From: Lentisphaerae bacterium GWF2_49_21
Lineage (GTDB): Bacteria; Verrucomicrobiota; Lentisphaeria; Victivallales; GWF2-50-93
Length of the DNA stretch: 64,000 bases
Direction: 5' to 3'
Assembly: GCA_001804805.1 (NCBI GenBank)
Contig: MHBH01000052.1
Location: forward strand, 29,419 to 93,418
The translations under genes were made by a program, and so were the position numbers. Shown here piece by piece: positions 1-8,999 of the stretch. The notes beneath the pieces are model-generated. The model made no database searches. It saw nothing but the letters and a program-made list of their open reading frames with translations, and was not told where the DNA came from. The first letter of the stretch is position 1. Every line of letters starts with the position of its first letter.

Positions 1-758
1 TGAACAGTAATAATGACAGAATAATTGATGTTTCAATTATCATCCCTTTAAAGAATGAAGGCGACAATGTCCAATTTCTTGCCACGGAAATATCAAGGGT
101 AATGAAGGATTTTGGATGGAGCTGGGAATGCCTATGGATCGACGATGATTCAACGGACAACACTCGTGATGAACTGATAAGACTATGCAAGGATTGCAAG
201 ACCCACTCATATGTTTTTCATCTCCATAATTATGGCCAATCCGCCGCCCTGGTCACAGGATTCCGCCATGCAAAAGGTAAAATATTCGTAACTCTTGACG
301 GCGATGGTCAGAATGATCCTGCTGATATGCCAACTCTTATCAGTACGCTTATTGACAAAAATGCGGATATGGTCAATGGATGGAGAACCAAGAGGAAAGA
401 CAGTCTCATCCGCAGGATTAGTTCAAGGATTGCAAACCGATTTAGAAACATCCTGACAGGGGAAAACGTCCGTGATGTCGGCTGTTCGCTGAGGGCGTTT
501 CGCCGGGAGTGCGTTGATGAAATTGTATTGTTCAAAGGGATGCACCGCTTCTTCCCGACCATGCTGAAGATGTCGGGCCATTATAAGATAATAGAGATTC
601 CCGTCAATCATCGTCCGCGACATTCTGGAAAAACCAAATACGGAATTAATAATCGGCTTTGGGTTGGGATACTCGATATATTGGCGGTCTGCTGGATGCG
701 TAAAAGGCTTGTGTTCCCAAAAGTGGTGGACAAAGAAAACGGGAAAGATCATGTTTAA
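1..758 (+). CDS. Family 2 glycosyltransferase (ArnC/dolichol-phosphate-mannosyltransferase-like), 5' partial
   Basis: The reading frame is open to the left edge and begins in the window with a typical GT2 first beta strand (VSIIIPLKNEG), so the real start lies upstream. The GT-A signature is clear: IDDDSTDNT, then TLDGDGQNDPADM with the DGD-type metal site, and later GCSLRAFRR and HSGKTKYG, which are typical of polyprenyl-phosphate sugar transferases (ArnC, DPM1, GtrB). Such enzymes load a sugar onto undecaprenyl phosphate at the inner face of the membrane. The first ATG in frame is at 102, but starting there would remove the first strand. The stop overlaps the start of the next gene by 8 bp, so the two are probably translationally coupled. 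With the following LAB_N protein and GT39 transferase it forms a lipid A or envelope glycan modification unit. The exact sugar cannot be told. Confidence 0.88.
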   Translation, partial: NSNNDRIIDVSIIIPLKNEGDNVQFLATEISRVMKDFGWSWECLWIDDDSTDNTRDELIRLCKDCKTHSYVFHLHNYGQSAALVTGFRHAKGKIFVTLDGDGQNDPADMPTLISTLIDKNADMVNGWRTKRKDSLIRRISSRIANRFRNILTGENVRDVGCSLRAFRRECVDEIVLFKGMHRFFPTMLKMSGHYKIIEIPVNHRPRHSGKTKYGINNRLWVGILDILAVCWMRKRLVFPKVVDKENGKDHV

Positions 759-1080
759 TCAATTATTTTCTGCTGTTTCCATGCCAGCCCTTCAATCAAA
801 CTACTGGGATACAATCTGGCTATGCTTCGGTTTCCTGGCACAGTTTATGTTTGCGGCAAGATTCATAGTACAATGGATCGCCAGTGAAAGACATGGAAAG
901 AGCACAATCCCTATCATGTTCTGGTATTTAAGCCTTATTGGAGGAGGCATGCTCCTGACGTATGCCATTTATCGAAAAGATCCGGTATTCATCATCGGAC
1001 AAGCAACAGGTTTTATGATTTATGCCAGAAATCTCTATCTGATTAAAAGAGAGAAGGAAAATGTCATACAAGTTCAGTGA
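751..1080 (+). CDS. Small membrane protein with lipid-A-disaccharide synthase N-terminal-like (LAB_N) domain
   Basis: This is a 109-residue hydrophobic protein with about three membrane segments. It shows the hallmarks of the LAB_N domain: FLAQFMFAARFIVQWIASE, then PIMFWYLSLIGGGMLLTYA, then YRKDPVFIIGQ and a final YARNLYLI. The domain is named after a fusion to LpxB, but here it stands alone without the LpxB catalytic part. Stand-alone copies are common between an ArnC-like GT2 and an ArnT-like GT39, as here, and may help handle the lipid-linked sugar. I start it at the ATG at 751 (MFNQLF), which overlaps the upstream gene by 8 bp; the ORF can be extended upstream, but that would only read through the GT2 gene out of frame. 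The next gene overlaps its 3' end by 20 bp. Confidence 0.85.
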   Translation: MFNQLFSAVSMPALQSNYWDTIWLCFGFLAQFMFAARFIVQWIASERHGKSTIPIMFWYLSLIGGGMLLTYAIYRKDPVFIIGQATGFMIYARNLYLIKREKENVIQVQ

Positions 1081-2743
1081 TTCCCCCCCTTTACACAATT
1101 TTTTCTTGACTTCCATAGTGATTTTTATCTGGACGATGATCTATCTGCCCGAATTGGGGATGCTTGAATTTCAAGGGACAGAGAACAAACGGGCGGAACC
1201 AGCGATGAGAATGCTTGAAACTGGTGATTTCATCATCCCTACTCTATCCGGAGATACATACTTGTCAAAACCGCCTTTAATATACTGGCTTATCTCATTG
1301 TCTTATTTCACAACTGGAAATCATTCTGAATGGGCGTCAAGATTTCCTTCTACTCTAGCCATTCTGGCATTTGTCCTGATTATAATGTCTTCAAAAAAGT
1401 CGTTTATTCCCATAGACGGCCGTTTTTTCATATCAGTCATTTTCCTGACAACCTTTGGAATAGCCTCAAAGGGAAGGGAATGTGAAATCGAAGCGCTCTA
1501 TACAGCAATTAACGGGATATCTTTCTGGCTTTGGATAAATTACGAGGATGCTCTCCCTGCTTCCTGGAAGACAGGCCTGCTGATTGGCATATTTCTCGGA
1601 TTGGGCCTTTTGTCAAAAGGTCCCCTTATATTGCTTTTCTTCTATCTTCCGGTCGTCATCTATCTTTTCAAAACAAAAAGAAATCGTGAATTATGGAGTC
1701 CCGGCTATATCGTCCTTATTATAAGTGCAGTTGTTATATTCATGTTTTGGGCTGTCCAGGTTTATCAAAAGATACCGGTCAGCGCTGACATGGAAGTGTC
1801 TGTTGGATGGTTCGATCAAATGATAAGCCGTTTAAATATTTCCGAATTTCGTCTCGGCAGATGGGCAGGGGAAATAGGAGCGTCCATTCTGAACGCATTA
1901 CCATGGATAATACTGCTCCCGTTCATGCTTTTTAACAGGACAACGGCGAATCTTGAAAATCTTTCCAAGTTCAGAGCTTGCCTGGTCGGTATCTTAGTGT
2001 CATTTATCATTGTCAGCCTGATGCCAGATGTCCGTTCGAGATATTCCCTTCCATTGGCAGCGAATTTCTGCATTTTAAGCGGCTGGTTCCTGATTAATCA
2101 GCCTGAAGAAGGCCTGTTCTTTAAAATATTAAGAAAGTGCAATATGGTTTTAGCCTTTTTTATGGTCTTCGCCATTCTTCTTTCCGTTGCTATAATTCAT
2201 TCTGGACTAGTATTCAAAATCATATCCTTATTTGACATGAATTATTCCCAATCAATTGCTCCGCCGGGAATGAAATTCTTAATCATCATGACATTTGCCG
2301 CAGCTGGAGTCATTTTTTTCTATCTTCTTTCAGCCAAATGGGTTGCCCCACGTACTAAGCACATATTAATGAGCGGTTCCATAGTTGGATTATTTTTTGT
2401 TTCCCTTGCCATTTATATTCCCCCCTTTTTGAAGCCTTTTGAAAATAAACGTGAATTTGGACGTATTGTCAACGAGTCTGTCCCTCCAAATGCCATCATA
2501 TATCAATATTGCCCCGAAGAAGGAGTTGGGTATCAGCCTTTCAGTATCTATATAAGAAAACCGGTAAAGCATATTGAAACCGAAGACGAAGTCTTTTCTT
2601 CCCCTGCGGATTCCTATATACTTATGAGGGAGAACTTCTATGTAAGATTATTACCTTTTAAGAAATTCACTGAAAGGCAGCCAATAATTATTAAGACTCT
2701 TGTTTTCAAGAAAAATACTTATCACTTGATTAAGTTGAAATAA
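1061..2743 (+). CDS. Family 39 glycosyltransferase, ArnT-like membrane transferase
   Basis: This 560-residue polytopic membrane protein starts inside the end of the LAB_N gene. The N-terminal part has the GT39/PMT acidic motif in the first external loop (ENKRAEPAMRMLETGDF, then SKPPLIYWL), the position of the catalytic acidic residue in ArnT and related enzymes. About ten more hydrophobic segments follow, then a soluble C-terminal tail from about residue 465 (NESVPPNAIIYQY). Enzymes of this family take a sugar from undecaprenyl phosphate and place it on lipid A or another envelope acceptor on the periplasmic side, which fits the GT2 and LAB_N partners upstream. It could equally glycosylate another lipid or protein; the donor sugar is not visible from sequence. 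Confidence 0.86.
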   Translation: MSYKFSDSPPLHNFFLTSIVIFIWTMIYLPELGMLEFQGTENKRAEPAMRMLETGDFIIPTLSGDTYLSKPPLIYWLISLSYFTTGNHSEWASRFPSTLAILAFVLIIMSSKKSFIPIDGRFFISVIFLTTFGIASKGRECEIEALYTAINGISFWLWINYEDALPASWKTGLLIGIFLGLGLLSKGPLILLFFYLPVVIYLFKTKRNRELWSPGYIVLIISAVVIFMFWAVQVYQKIPVSADMEVSVGWFDQMISRLNISEFRLGRWAGEIGASILNALPWIILLPFMLFNRTTANLENLSKFRACLVGILVSFIIVSLMPDVRSRYSLPLAANFCILSGWFLINQPEEGLFFKILRKCNMVLAFFMVFAILLSVAIIHSGLVFKIISLFDMNYSQSIAPPGMKFLIIMTFAAAGVIFFYLLSAKWVAPRTKHILMSGSIVGLFFVSLAIYIPPFLKPFENKREFGRIVNESVPPNAIIYQYCPEEGVGYQPFSIYIRKPVKHIETEDEVFSSPADSYILMRENFYVRLLPFKKFTERQPIIIKTLVFKKNTYHLIKLK

Positions 2744-2809
2744 TATTCATTCTTGAATGGAAGTTGAAGGATTAGGATGATTATTGTATGACATTCCCAG
2801 GAGAATAAT

Positions 2810-4234
2810 CTACTTTTCAAGATATTTGCCTATTTTCATGGCAAGTTCCCGGCCAGCGGCGATTGCCCTGACAACGAGGGAGGCTCCGGCAACAGAATCA
2901 CCGGCGGCAAAAACACCTTTTATATTTGTCATACCGTTTTCATCTACGGCGATAGTACCATTCTTGGCAAGCTTTATGCCTATGTCTGAAATCATTCCTT
3001 TTTTCTCGACGCCGCTGAATCCCATTGCGATGAGTGAGAGATCCGCAGGAATATAAAATTCTGACTTTGGAATTTCCTTAAAAGCCTTTGGACGTCCCAT
3101 AAGATCAGTCTCCCATTCAACTTTTATGCAGTTAAGACGCTTAAGCTTGTTTCCTTCACCCTCGAAAGACTTGGTCATTATGTTCCACATCCTCTCACAG
3201 CCTTCCTTGTGACTGCTGGAAGCTCTGATTACATACGGCCATTCGGGCCAAGGTGTTGATTTGGAACGTGTTTCAGGAGGTTTAGGCATGATTTCGATCT
3301 GAACAACGGACAACGCACCTTGACGGATGGAAGTTCCTACGCAGTCGGAGCCCGTGTCACCTCCACCTATTACAACGACCTTCTTCCCCTTTGCTGTAAT
3401 TTCCTTGCAGGAATAGCTTTCCCTGCCAATACGCTTATTCTGCTGGGTAAGAAAGTCCATCGCCATATGAACACCATCTAATTCGCGGCCGGGAACCTTT
3501 AAATCACGTGGTTCCCTGGCTCCACAAGTAAGACAAACAGCATCAAAACGACTCAAAAGGTAGTTTGCGGATATGTCCCTTCCTATTGTAACTCCAGTTT
3601 CAAAAACGACACCCTCTTCAGACATAAGATCAATTCTTCTTCTTATGATTTTCTTGTCCAACTTGAAATCAGGAATACCATATCTGAGTATGCCACCTAT
3701 CTTTTGGTATTGTTCATATACAGTGACACTATGTCCCATATGGTTTAACTGATCAGCAACAGCAAGACCGGCCGGTCCGGAACCAACTACAGCTATCTTT
3801 TTATCACTTCTTTTTTCAGGAATATATGGTTTTATATATCCTTCATTATATCCTTTTTCTATCAAACTAATTTCAATTTGACGGATTAATACCGGCTCAC
3901 TGTTTAGCCCCACTGTACAGGCTGCTTCACAAAGTGCCGGACATATTCTGCCAGTAAATTCCGGAAAATTGTTGGTTGAATAAAGCAGTTCAAGAGCCTC
4001 TTTCCAGTGACCATGGTAAACAAGGTCATTCCATTCAGGTATAAGATTGCCAAGAGGACATCCGCAACCGTGACAAAAGGGAATGCCACAGTCCATGCAA
4101 CGTGCTGCTTGTTCCCGTAGTTCTTCGTCTTTAAGCCTTTTCTCGACTTCGTTATAATCGAGAATACGCTCCTCCTCGGGCCTATACCCGGGTTCTTTTC
4201 TCGGTATTTCTATGAAACCTCTCGGTTTACCCAT
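2810..4234 (-). CDS. gltD: Glutamate synthase small (beta) subunit
   Basis: This 474-residue flavoprotein supplies electrons from NAD(P)H to the large subunit for 2-oxoglutarate + glutamine to 2 glutamate. The N-terminal ferredoxin-like part carries the cysteine cluster CMDCGIPFCHGCGCPLG at about residues 43-60, which binds the [4Fe-4S] centres between the subunits. It is followed by an FAD-binding fingerprint (VVGSGPAGLAVADQL, near 150) and an NAD(P)H fingerprint (VVIGGGDTGSDCVGTS, near 287). The length matches the family. It lies 18 bp downstream of gltB in the same operon. The 3' end is convergent with the GT39 gene. Confidence 0.97.
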   Translation of the reverse strand: MGKPRGFIEIPRKEPGYRPEEERILDYNEVEKRLKDEELREQAARCMDCGIPFCHGCGCPLGNLIPEWNDLVYHGHWKEALELLYSTNNFPEFTGRICPALCEAACTVGLNSEPVLIRQIEISLIEKGYNEGYIKPYIPEKRSDKKIAVVGSGPAGLAVADQLNHMGHSVTVYEQYQKIGGILRYGIPDFKLDKKIIRRRIDLMSEEGVVFETGVTIGRDISANYLLSRFDAVCLTCGAREPRDLKVPGRELDGVHMAMDFLTQQNKRIGRESYSCKEITAKGKKVVVIGGGDTGSDCVGTSIRQGALSVVQIEIMPKPPETRSKSTPWPEWPYVIRASSSHKEGCERMWNIMTKSFEGEGNKLKRLNCIKVEWETDLMGRPKAFKEIPKSEFYIPADLSLIAMGFSGVEKKGMISDIGIKLAKNGTIAVDENGMTNIKGVFAAGDSVAGASLVVRAIAAGRELAMKIGKYLEK

Positions 4235-4252
4235 GGGATTTACTCCGGAAAT

Positions 4253-7200
4253 TTATTCCTGCTTCACAATTCTATGGATTTCTTCATCTTCCTTCATCAT
4301 CTGTCCCAGAACTTTCCTATATTCCATCGGAAAGACTTTTACAAACAAAGGCAGAGAATTTTCCCAGTCGTTTAAAATCTGTTCAGCCTTTCTGCTGCCG
4401 GTAATCTTATAATGGTTTTCTATCATCTTCTTAAGCTCATAAATATCTTCAGAAAGCACAACTTGCTCAAGATCTACCATGTCAAGATTGCAGAACTCAT
4501 CGAAAGTGTTATCCTTGTCAAAAACATAGGCAAGTCCACCGCTCATTCCAGCTGCAAAATTCACGCCAACTTCCCCTAGGACTACTACACGTCCGCCTGT
4601 CATATATTCACAGCAATGGTCTCCAGCTCCTTCAATGACAGCACATGCTCCACTATTTCTAATCGCAAAACGTTCTCCTACCTGCCCGTTGATATAGACC
4701 TCTCCGCTTGTGGCTCCATAGAGAAGCACATTGCCTGCAATTGTATTTTCTGACGGATCGTAGGTTATTTTTTCAGGCGGTTTTACAATTATCCTTCCAC
4801 CTGACAACCCTTTGCCTAGATAGTCATTGGATTCCCCTATGAGAGTAAATGTTACACCGTGGGAGAGGAAGGCTCCGAAACTCTGTCCAGCACAACCTTT
4901 AAATGTCAGATTAATTGTTTCATCAGGAAGTCCAGCATTCCCATATCGTTTTGCAATCTCATGGGAAATCATTGTCCCAACAGTCCTATCAACATTGCAA
5001 ATCGGAAGATCAAGCTCAATTGGCTTTCTGGTTTCAATAGCCTTTTTGACCTTTTCTATGATCTTCAGGTCGTAAGCCTTTTCGAGATCATGATCCTGTC
5101 TTGCAAGACAGCGAACGGGCATTTTACTGTCATATTGTCTTGCAAATATCGCAGAGAAATCAAGATTTCTTGTCTTCCAGAAATCAATCGCCTCGTTCAT
5201 TTCAAGCAAATCGCTCCTGCCTATGATATCATCAAATTTCCTATACCCAAGTTCCGCAAGATATTCACGTATCTCCTCTGCTATCATCATGAAGAAATTT
5301 ATTACATGCTCAGGCTTTCCAGTATAGCGTTTGCGAAGTTCGGGATCCTGGGTGGCTATTCCAACCGGACATGTGTTCATATGACATTTACGCATCATGA
5401 CGCATCCGCAGACGACAAGAGCACCAGTGGCAAATCCAAATTCCTCTGCTCCAAGCATGGCCCCTATGACAACATCCCGTCCTGTTTTCATCTGACCATC
5501 AGCTTGTACTCTTATCTTGTCCCTAAGATGATTAAGGACAAGGGTTTGCTGAGTTTCAGCAAGCCCGAGCTCCCATGGAAGTCCGGCATGTTTGATTGAA
5601 GAAAGAGGAGAAGCTCCGGTACCTCCGTCATGACCGCTGATTAATACCATGTCAGCATGAGCCTTGGCAACACCTGCCGCTATTGTCCCCACTCCCACTT
5701 CTGACACTAGTTTCACAGAAATCCTGGCTGAAGGATTGGCGTTTTTAAGGTCATATATGAGCTGCTTGAGATCTTCAATCGAATAAATATCATGATGAGG
5801 AGGAGGAGAGATTAGCGTAACACCTGGTGTCGAATGTCTGACCCTTGCTATCACTTTGTTGACTTTGTGCCCGGGAAGCTGTCCTCCTTCACCTGGTTTT
5901 GCACCTTGTGCAATCTTGATCTGAAGTTCCTTTGCATTTGAAAGATATTCAATTGTAACACCAAATCTTCCGCTGGCAACCTGTTTAATAGCACTGCACA
6001 GGCTGTCTCCGTTTGGCAGCAGTTTATATCTGGCCGGATCTTCCCCCCCCTCCCCGCTGTTACTCATCCCGCCGAGCCTGTTCATGGCAATTGCAAGGGT
6101 TTCATGGGCATCCTTGCTGATAGATCCGAAAGACATCGCTCCAGTGACAAATCTTTTCACGATTTCTGAAGCTGGTTCTACCTCGCTGACCGATATTGTT
6201 TTACCTTTTTTGAATTTAAAAAGACCCCTAAGAGTGCAAAGATGTTTTTCCTGATTGTTTATAAGGGCTGCATATTTCTTATAGAGTTGATAATCATTTG
6301 CTTTCGTAGCTTGCTGAAGTTTTGTGATAGTATCTGGAGTCCAGAGATGCTTTTCCTCACCTTGCCTGAACTGATATTGTCCTCCGGCATCAAGGATTCT
6401 CATGGAACCATGAGCTGTATGATAAGCTTTTTCATACCTTGAGTTCGCTTCTTTGGCAATGGCATCAAGACCAATCCCGCTTATTCTTGAAGATGTCGCA
6501 GTAAAATATTTGTCTATGACAATCCTATTGAGGCCGACAGCCTCAAATATCTGGGCTCCTCTATAACTTCTAAGTGTTGAAATTCCCATTTTGGACATGA
6601 CCTTGAGGAGTCCCGTGCAGATGGAATTAATATAATTCTCCATCGCTGTCGTCACATCAACTTTTTCAACATGTCCCCTGTATACCATGTTAGCTACTAC
6701 TTCCAGGGCAAGATACGGATTTACTGCAGTTGCTCCATAGCCTAGCAGAAGGGCGAAATGCATTATCTCCCTCGCCTCGCCGGTTTCAATCACAATGCTT
6801 GTGTTAGTGCGAAGTCCACAGCGGATAAGATGATGATTTACGGCGGATACGGCAAGGAGGGACGGTATGGGGCATTTGTCCTTTGGAAGATCCTTGTCGC
6901 TAAGGACAATCAAAGCCTTCCCCTTTTTGACGAATTCCTGTGTCTCAGTACAGAGACTGTCAATAGCCTTTTCAAGATCATCTTCGTTCCCACCGGCTGG
7001 AAATGATATCTTGAGTGTAACCGATTGAAATGAAGGCTGATGTGAAACCCTCAGACGCTCAAGATCCTCGTTTGTGAGAATTGGATTTTTAAGTTTCACA
7101 AGATTAGCATGTTGCGGAGTTTCCTTCAAGATATTTCCGCAGTTCCCGAGGAACGTTGTAAGGCTCATCACAAGCTCCTCACGGATTGAATCAATGGGAG

Positions 7201-8803
7201 GATTTGTAACTTGGGCAAATAGCTGCTTGAAATAGGCGAAAAGAAGCTGTGGTTTCTCCGACAGAACGGCAAGAGCCGCGTCATTCCCCATGGATCCAAT
7301 TGGTTCGTGCCCGGTTTCAGCCATTTCCTTCAGGATTATATTTACATCTTCCCGGGTGTATCCAAAAAGCATCTCACGTTCAAGAATCGTATTTTCGTCT
7401 ACTTTGACAGGGACAATTGAATCGAAAAGTCCCTGCAGGAGTATTTTATTCTCCTCAACCCAGCGGCGGTATGGTTGTTGTCTTGCTACATGGGCTTTGA
7501 TTTCAGAATCAAACATCACCCTTTTCTTTTCGAGGTCGACAAAGATCATCTGTCCTGGACGTAGGCGACCTTTTTTCCGGATCTTGCTTATAGGAAATTC
7601 CAGCACACCGGTTTCTGAGGCTAAAACAATGAAATTATCAGTTGTAATGGTATATCTTGCTGGACGCAGCCCATTTCTGTCAAGCATGGCTCCAATTGAT
7701 TTTCCATTTGAAAAAGTGACTGCAGCAGGACCATCCCAAGGTTCCATCAATCCGGCATGGAATTCATAGAATCCCTTGAGATCGTGACTCAGCCTGTATT
7801 TTTCCCCCCACGCCTGTGGTATCAGCATCATCATGGAATGCGGCAGAGATCTTCCGCAGGAATAGAAGAGTTCAAGAGCGTTGTCGAGGCAAGCCGAATC
7901 GCTCTGGTTTTCCTGGATGACAGGAATCAGTTTTTTAATGCCCTCTCCGAAAAGGTCAGACTCAAAATTGTTCTCCCTTGCCCTCATCTGGTTGATATTT
8001 CCGCGCAATGTATTTATTTCCCCGTTGTGGGCCAGATAGCGGAATGGCTGCGCAAGAGGCCATGTAGGGAATGTATTTGTACTATATCGCTGGTGGATAA
8101 GGGCAAGTGCGCTTTTGAAATCCTTGTCTGTAAGATCCGGATAATATTTTGGAAGCTGAGTTCCTATGAGAAGCCCCTTATAGACAATCGTCCTGCAGGA
8201 CATGCTTGATATATAGAATGACTCACCGGAACCTGTAATTTCCGAATCAATTTTCCCCGCAAGACGGCGTATTATATAAAGCTTCCTTTCAAATTCATCT
8301 ATATCAAGACCTTCTTTTTCCCTTCCTATAAATACCTGTTTGACAATGGGTTGAGTATCCCTGGCAAGCTTTCCCAGGGAACTGTCGTCAGTAGGCACGT
8401 TTCTCCAGCCAAGAACCTCAAATCCTTCCGACTCTATGCTTTTATTTATTGCAGCAATGCATTTTTTTGAAACTTTCTGGTCGACTGGCAGAAAGATCAT
8501 TCCAACACCATACTGGCCTTCAGAAGGAAGATCTACGCCCTGGGAACGCATGACCTTTCTGAAGAATTCATCTGGTACCTGGGTAAGGATTCCTGCTCCG
8601 TCCCCTGTATTCGCATCACCTCCCACCGCCCCGCGATGCAGCAACTTGACAAGAACTTCAATACCCTGCTCTATAATCTTGTGGGTGAAAGAACCATCTA
8701 TGTTCGCTACAAAACCTACTCCGCAGGAATCATGCTCGTTGGCAAAATCATAGAGTCCCTTTTTCTCAGGATAAAAAGTATTTATGTTGCTTTTCAGAGG
8801 CAT
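4253..8803 (-). CDS. gltB: Glutamate synthase large (alpha) subunit
   Basis: About 1516 residues with all parts of GltB in order: a class II glutamine amidotransferase whose nucleophile is the Cys in NEHDSCGVGF (near residue 25, exposed after removal of a short propeptide), a central domain, an FMN-binding synthase barrel with GGEDPARY, KPGEGGQLPG and DGGTGASP motifs, the [3Fe-4S] cysteines in MMRKCHMNTCPVG near 1135-1145, and the C-terminal GXGXG beta-helix. It makes glutamate from glutamine and 2-oxoglutarate with GltD. The start is uncertain: ATGs at 8803 and 8815 give MPLKSN or MDYPMPLKSN, while a longer ORF reaches 8881 with an unlikely hydrophobic extension. None has a strong ribosome-binding site. 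Confidence 0.96.
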   Translation of the reverse strand: MPLKSNINTFYPEKKGLYDFANEHDSCGVGFVANIDGSFTHKIIEQGIEVLVKLLHRGAVGGDANTGDGAGILTQVPDEFFRKVMRSQGVDLPSEGQYGVGMIFLPVDQKVSKKCIAAINKSIESEGFEVLGWRNVPTDDSSLGKLARDTQPIVKQVFIGREKEGLDIDEFERKLYIIRRLAGKIDSEITGSGESFYISSMSCRTIVYKGLLIGTQLPKYYPDLTDKDFKSALALIHQRYSTNTFPTWPLAQPFRYLAHNGEINTLRGNINQMRARENNFESDLFGEGIKKLIPVIQENQSDSACLDNALELFYSCGRSLPHSMMMLIPQAWGEKYRLSHDLKGFYEFHAGLMEPWDGPAAVTFSNGKSIGAMLDRNGLRPARYTITTDNFIVLASETGVLEFPISKIRKKGRLRPGQMIFVDLEKKRVMFDSEIKAHVARQQPYRRWVEENKILLQGLFDSIVPVKVDENTILEREMLFGYTREDVNIILKEMAETGHEPIGSMGNDAALAVLSEKPQLLFAYFKQLFAQVTNPPIDSIREELVMSLTTFLGNCGNILKETPQHANLVKLKNPILTNEDLERLRVSHQPSFQSVTLKISFPAGGNEDDLEKAIDSLCTETQEFVKKGKALIVLSDKDLPKDKCPIPSLLAVSAVNHHLIRCGLRTNTSIVIETGEAREIMHFALLLGYGATAVNPYLALEVVANMVYRGHVEKVDVTTAMENYINSICTGLLKVMSKMGISTLRSYRGAQIFEAVGLNRIVIDKYFTATSSRISGIGLDAIAKEANSRYEKAYHTAHGSMRILDAGGQYQFRQGEEKHLWTPDTITKLQQATKANDYQLYKKYAALINNQEKHLCTLRGLFKFKKGKTISVSEVEPASEIVKRFVTGAMSFGSISKDAHETLAIAMNRLGGMSNSGEGGEDPARYKLLPNGDSLCSAIKQVASGRFGVTIEYLSNAKELQIKIAQGAKPGEGGQLPGHKVNKVIARVRHSTPGVTLISPPPHHDIYSIEDLKQLIYDLKNANPSARISVKLVSEVGVGTIAAGVAKAHADMVLISGHDGGTGASPLSSIKHAGLPWELGLAETQQTLVLNHLRDKIRVQADGQMKTGRDVVIGAMLGAEEFGFATGALVVCGCVMMRKCHMNTCPVGIATQDPELRKRYTGKPEHVINFFMMIAEEIREYLAELGYRKFDDIIGRSDLLEMNEAIDFWKTRNLDFSAIFARQYDSKMPVRCLARQDHDLEKAYDLKIIEKVKKAIETRKPIELDLPICNVDRTVGTMISHEIAKRYGNAGLPDETINLTFKGCAGQSFGAFLSHGVTFTLIGESNDYLGKGLSGGRIIVKPPEKITYDPSENTIAGNVLLYGATSGEVYINGQVGERFAIRNSGACAVIEGAGDHCCEYMTGGRVVVLGEVGVNFAAGMSGGLAYVFDKDNTFDEFCNLDMVDLEQVVLSEDIYELKKMIENHYKITGSRKAEQILNDWENSLPLFVKVFPMEYRKVLGQMMKEDEEIHRIVKQE

Positions 8804-8999
8804 TGGATAATCCATATAGAAAATTATAAAAAGGTATTTTACCGAAGTCCGATAGATTACATGAAAGAGCGATATAATCAAGTATTCTACATCAATAAAT
8901 TACATCAATAATCATGATTGTTCCCCCCATTGAATAATTGCCTTTTACAAGGTAATTTTCAAACTTAATTCTATTACACAATCTATTTGGAGATATTGA

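Noticed and set aside
4859..5599. Long open frame of 246 codons on the + strand inside gltB
   Set aside because: It lies antisense to the well-supported gltB catalytic region, has no recognisable motif and no ribosome-binding site; a shadow of the real gene.
8804..8999. Glutamine riboswitch or attenuator before gltB
   Set aside because: I see no conserved riboswitch motif or terminator-antiterminator stem in the spacer.
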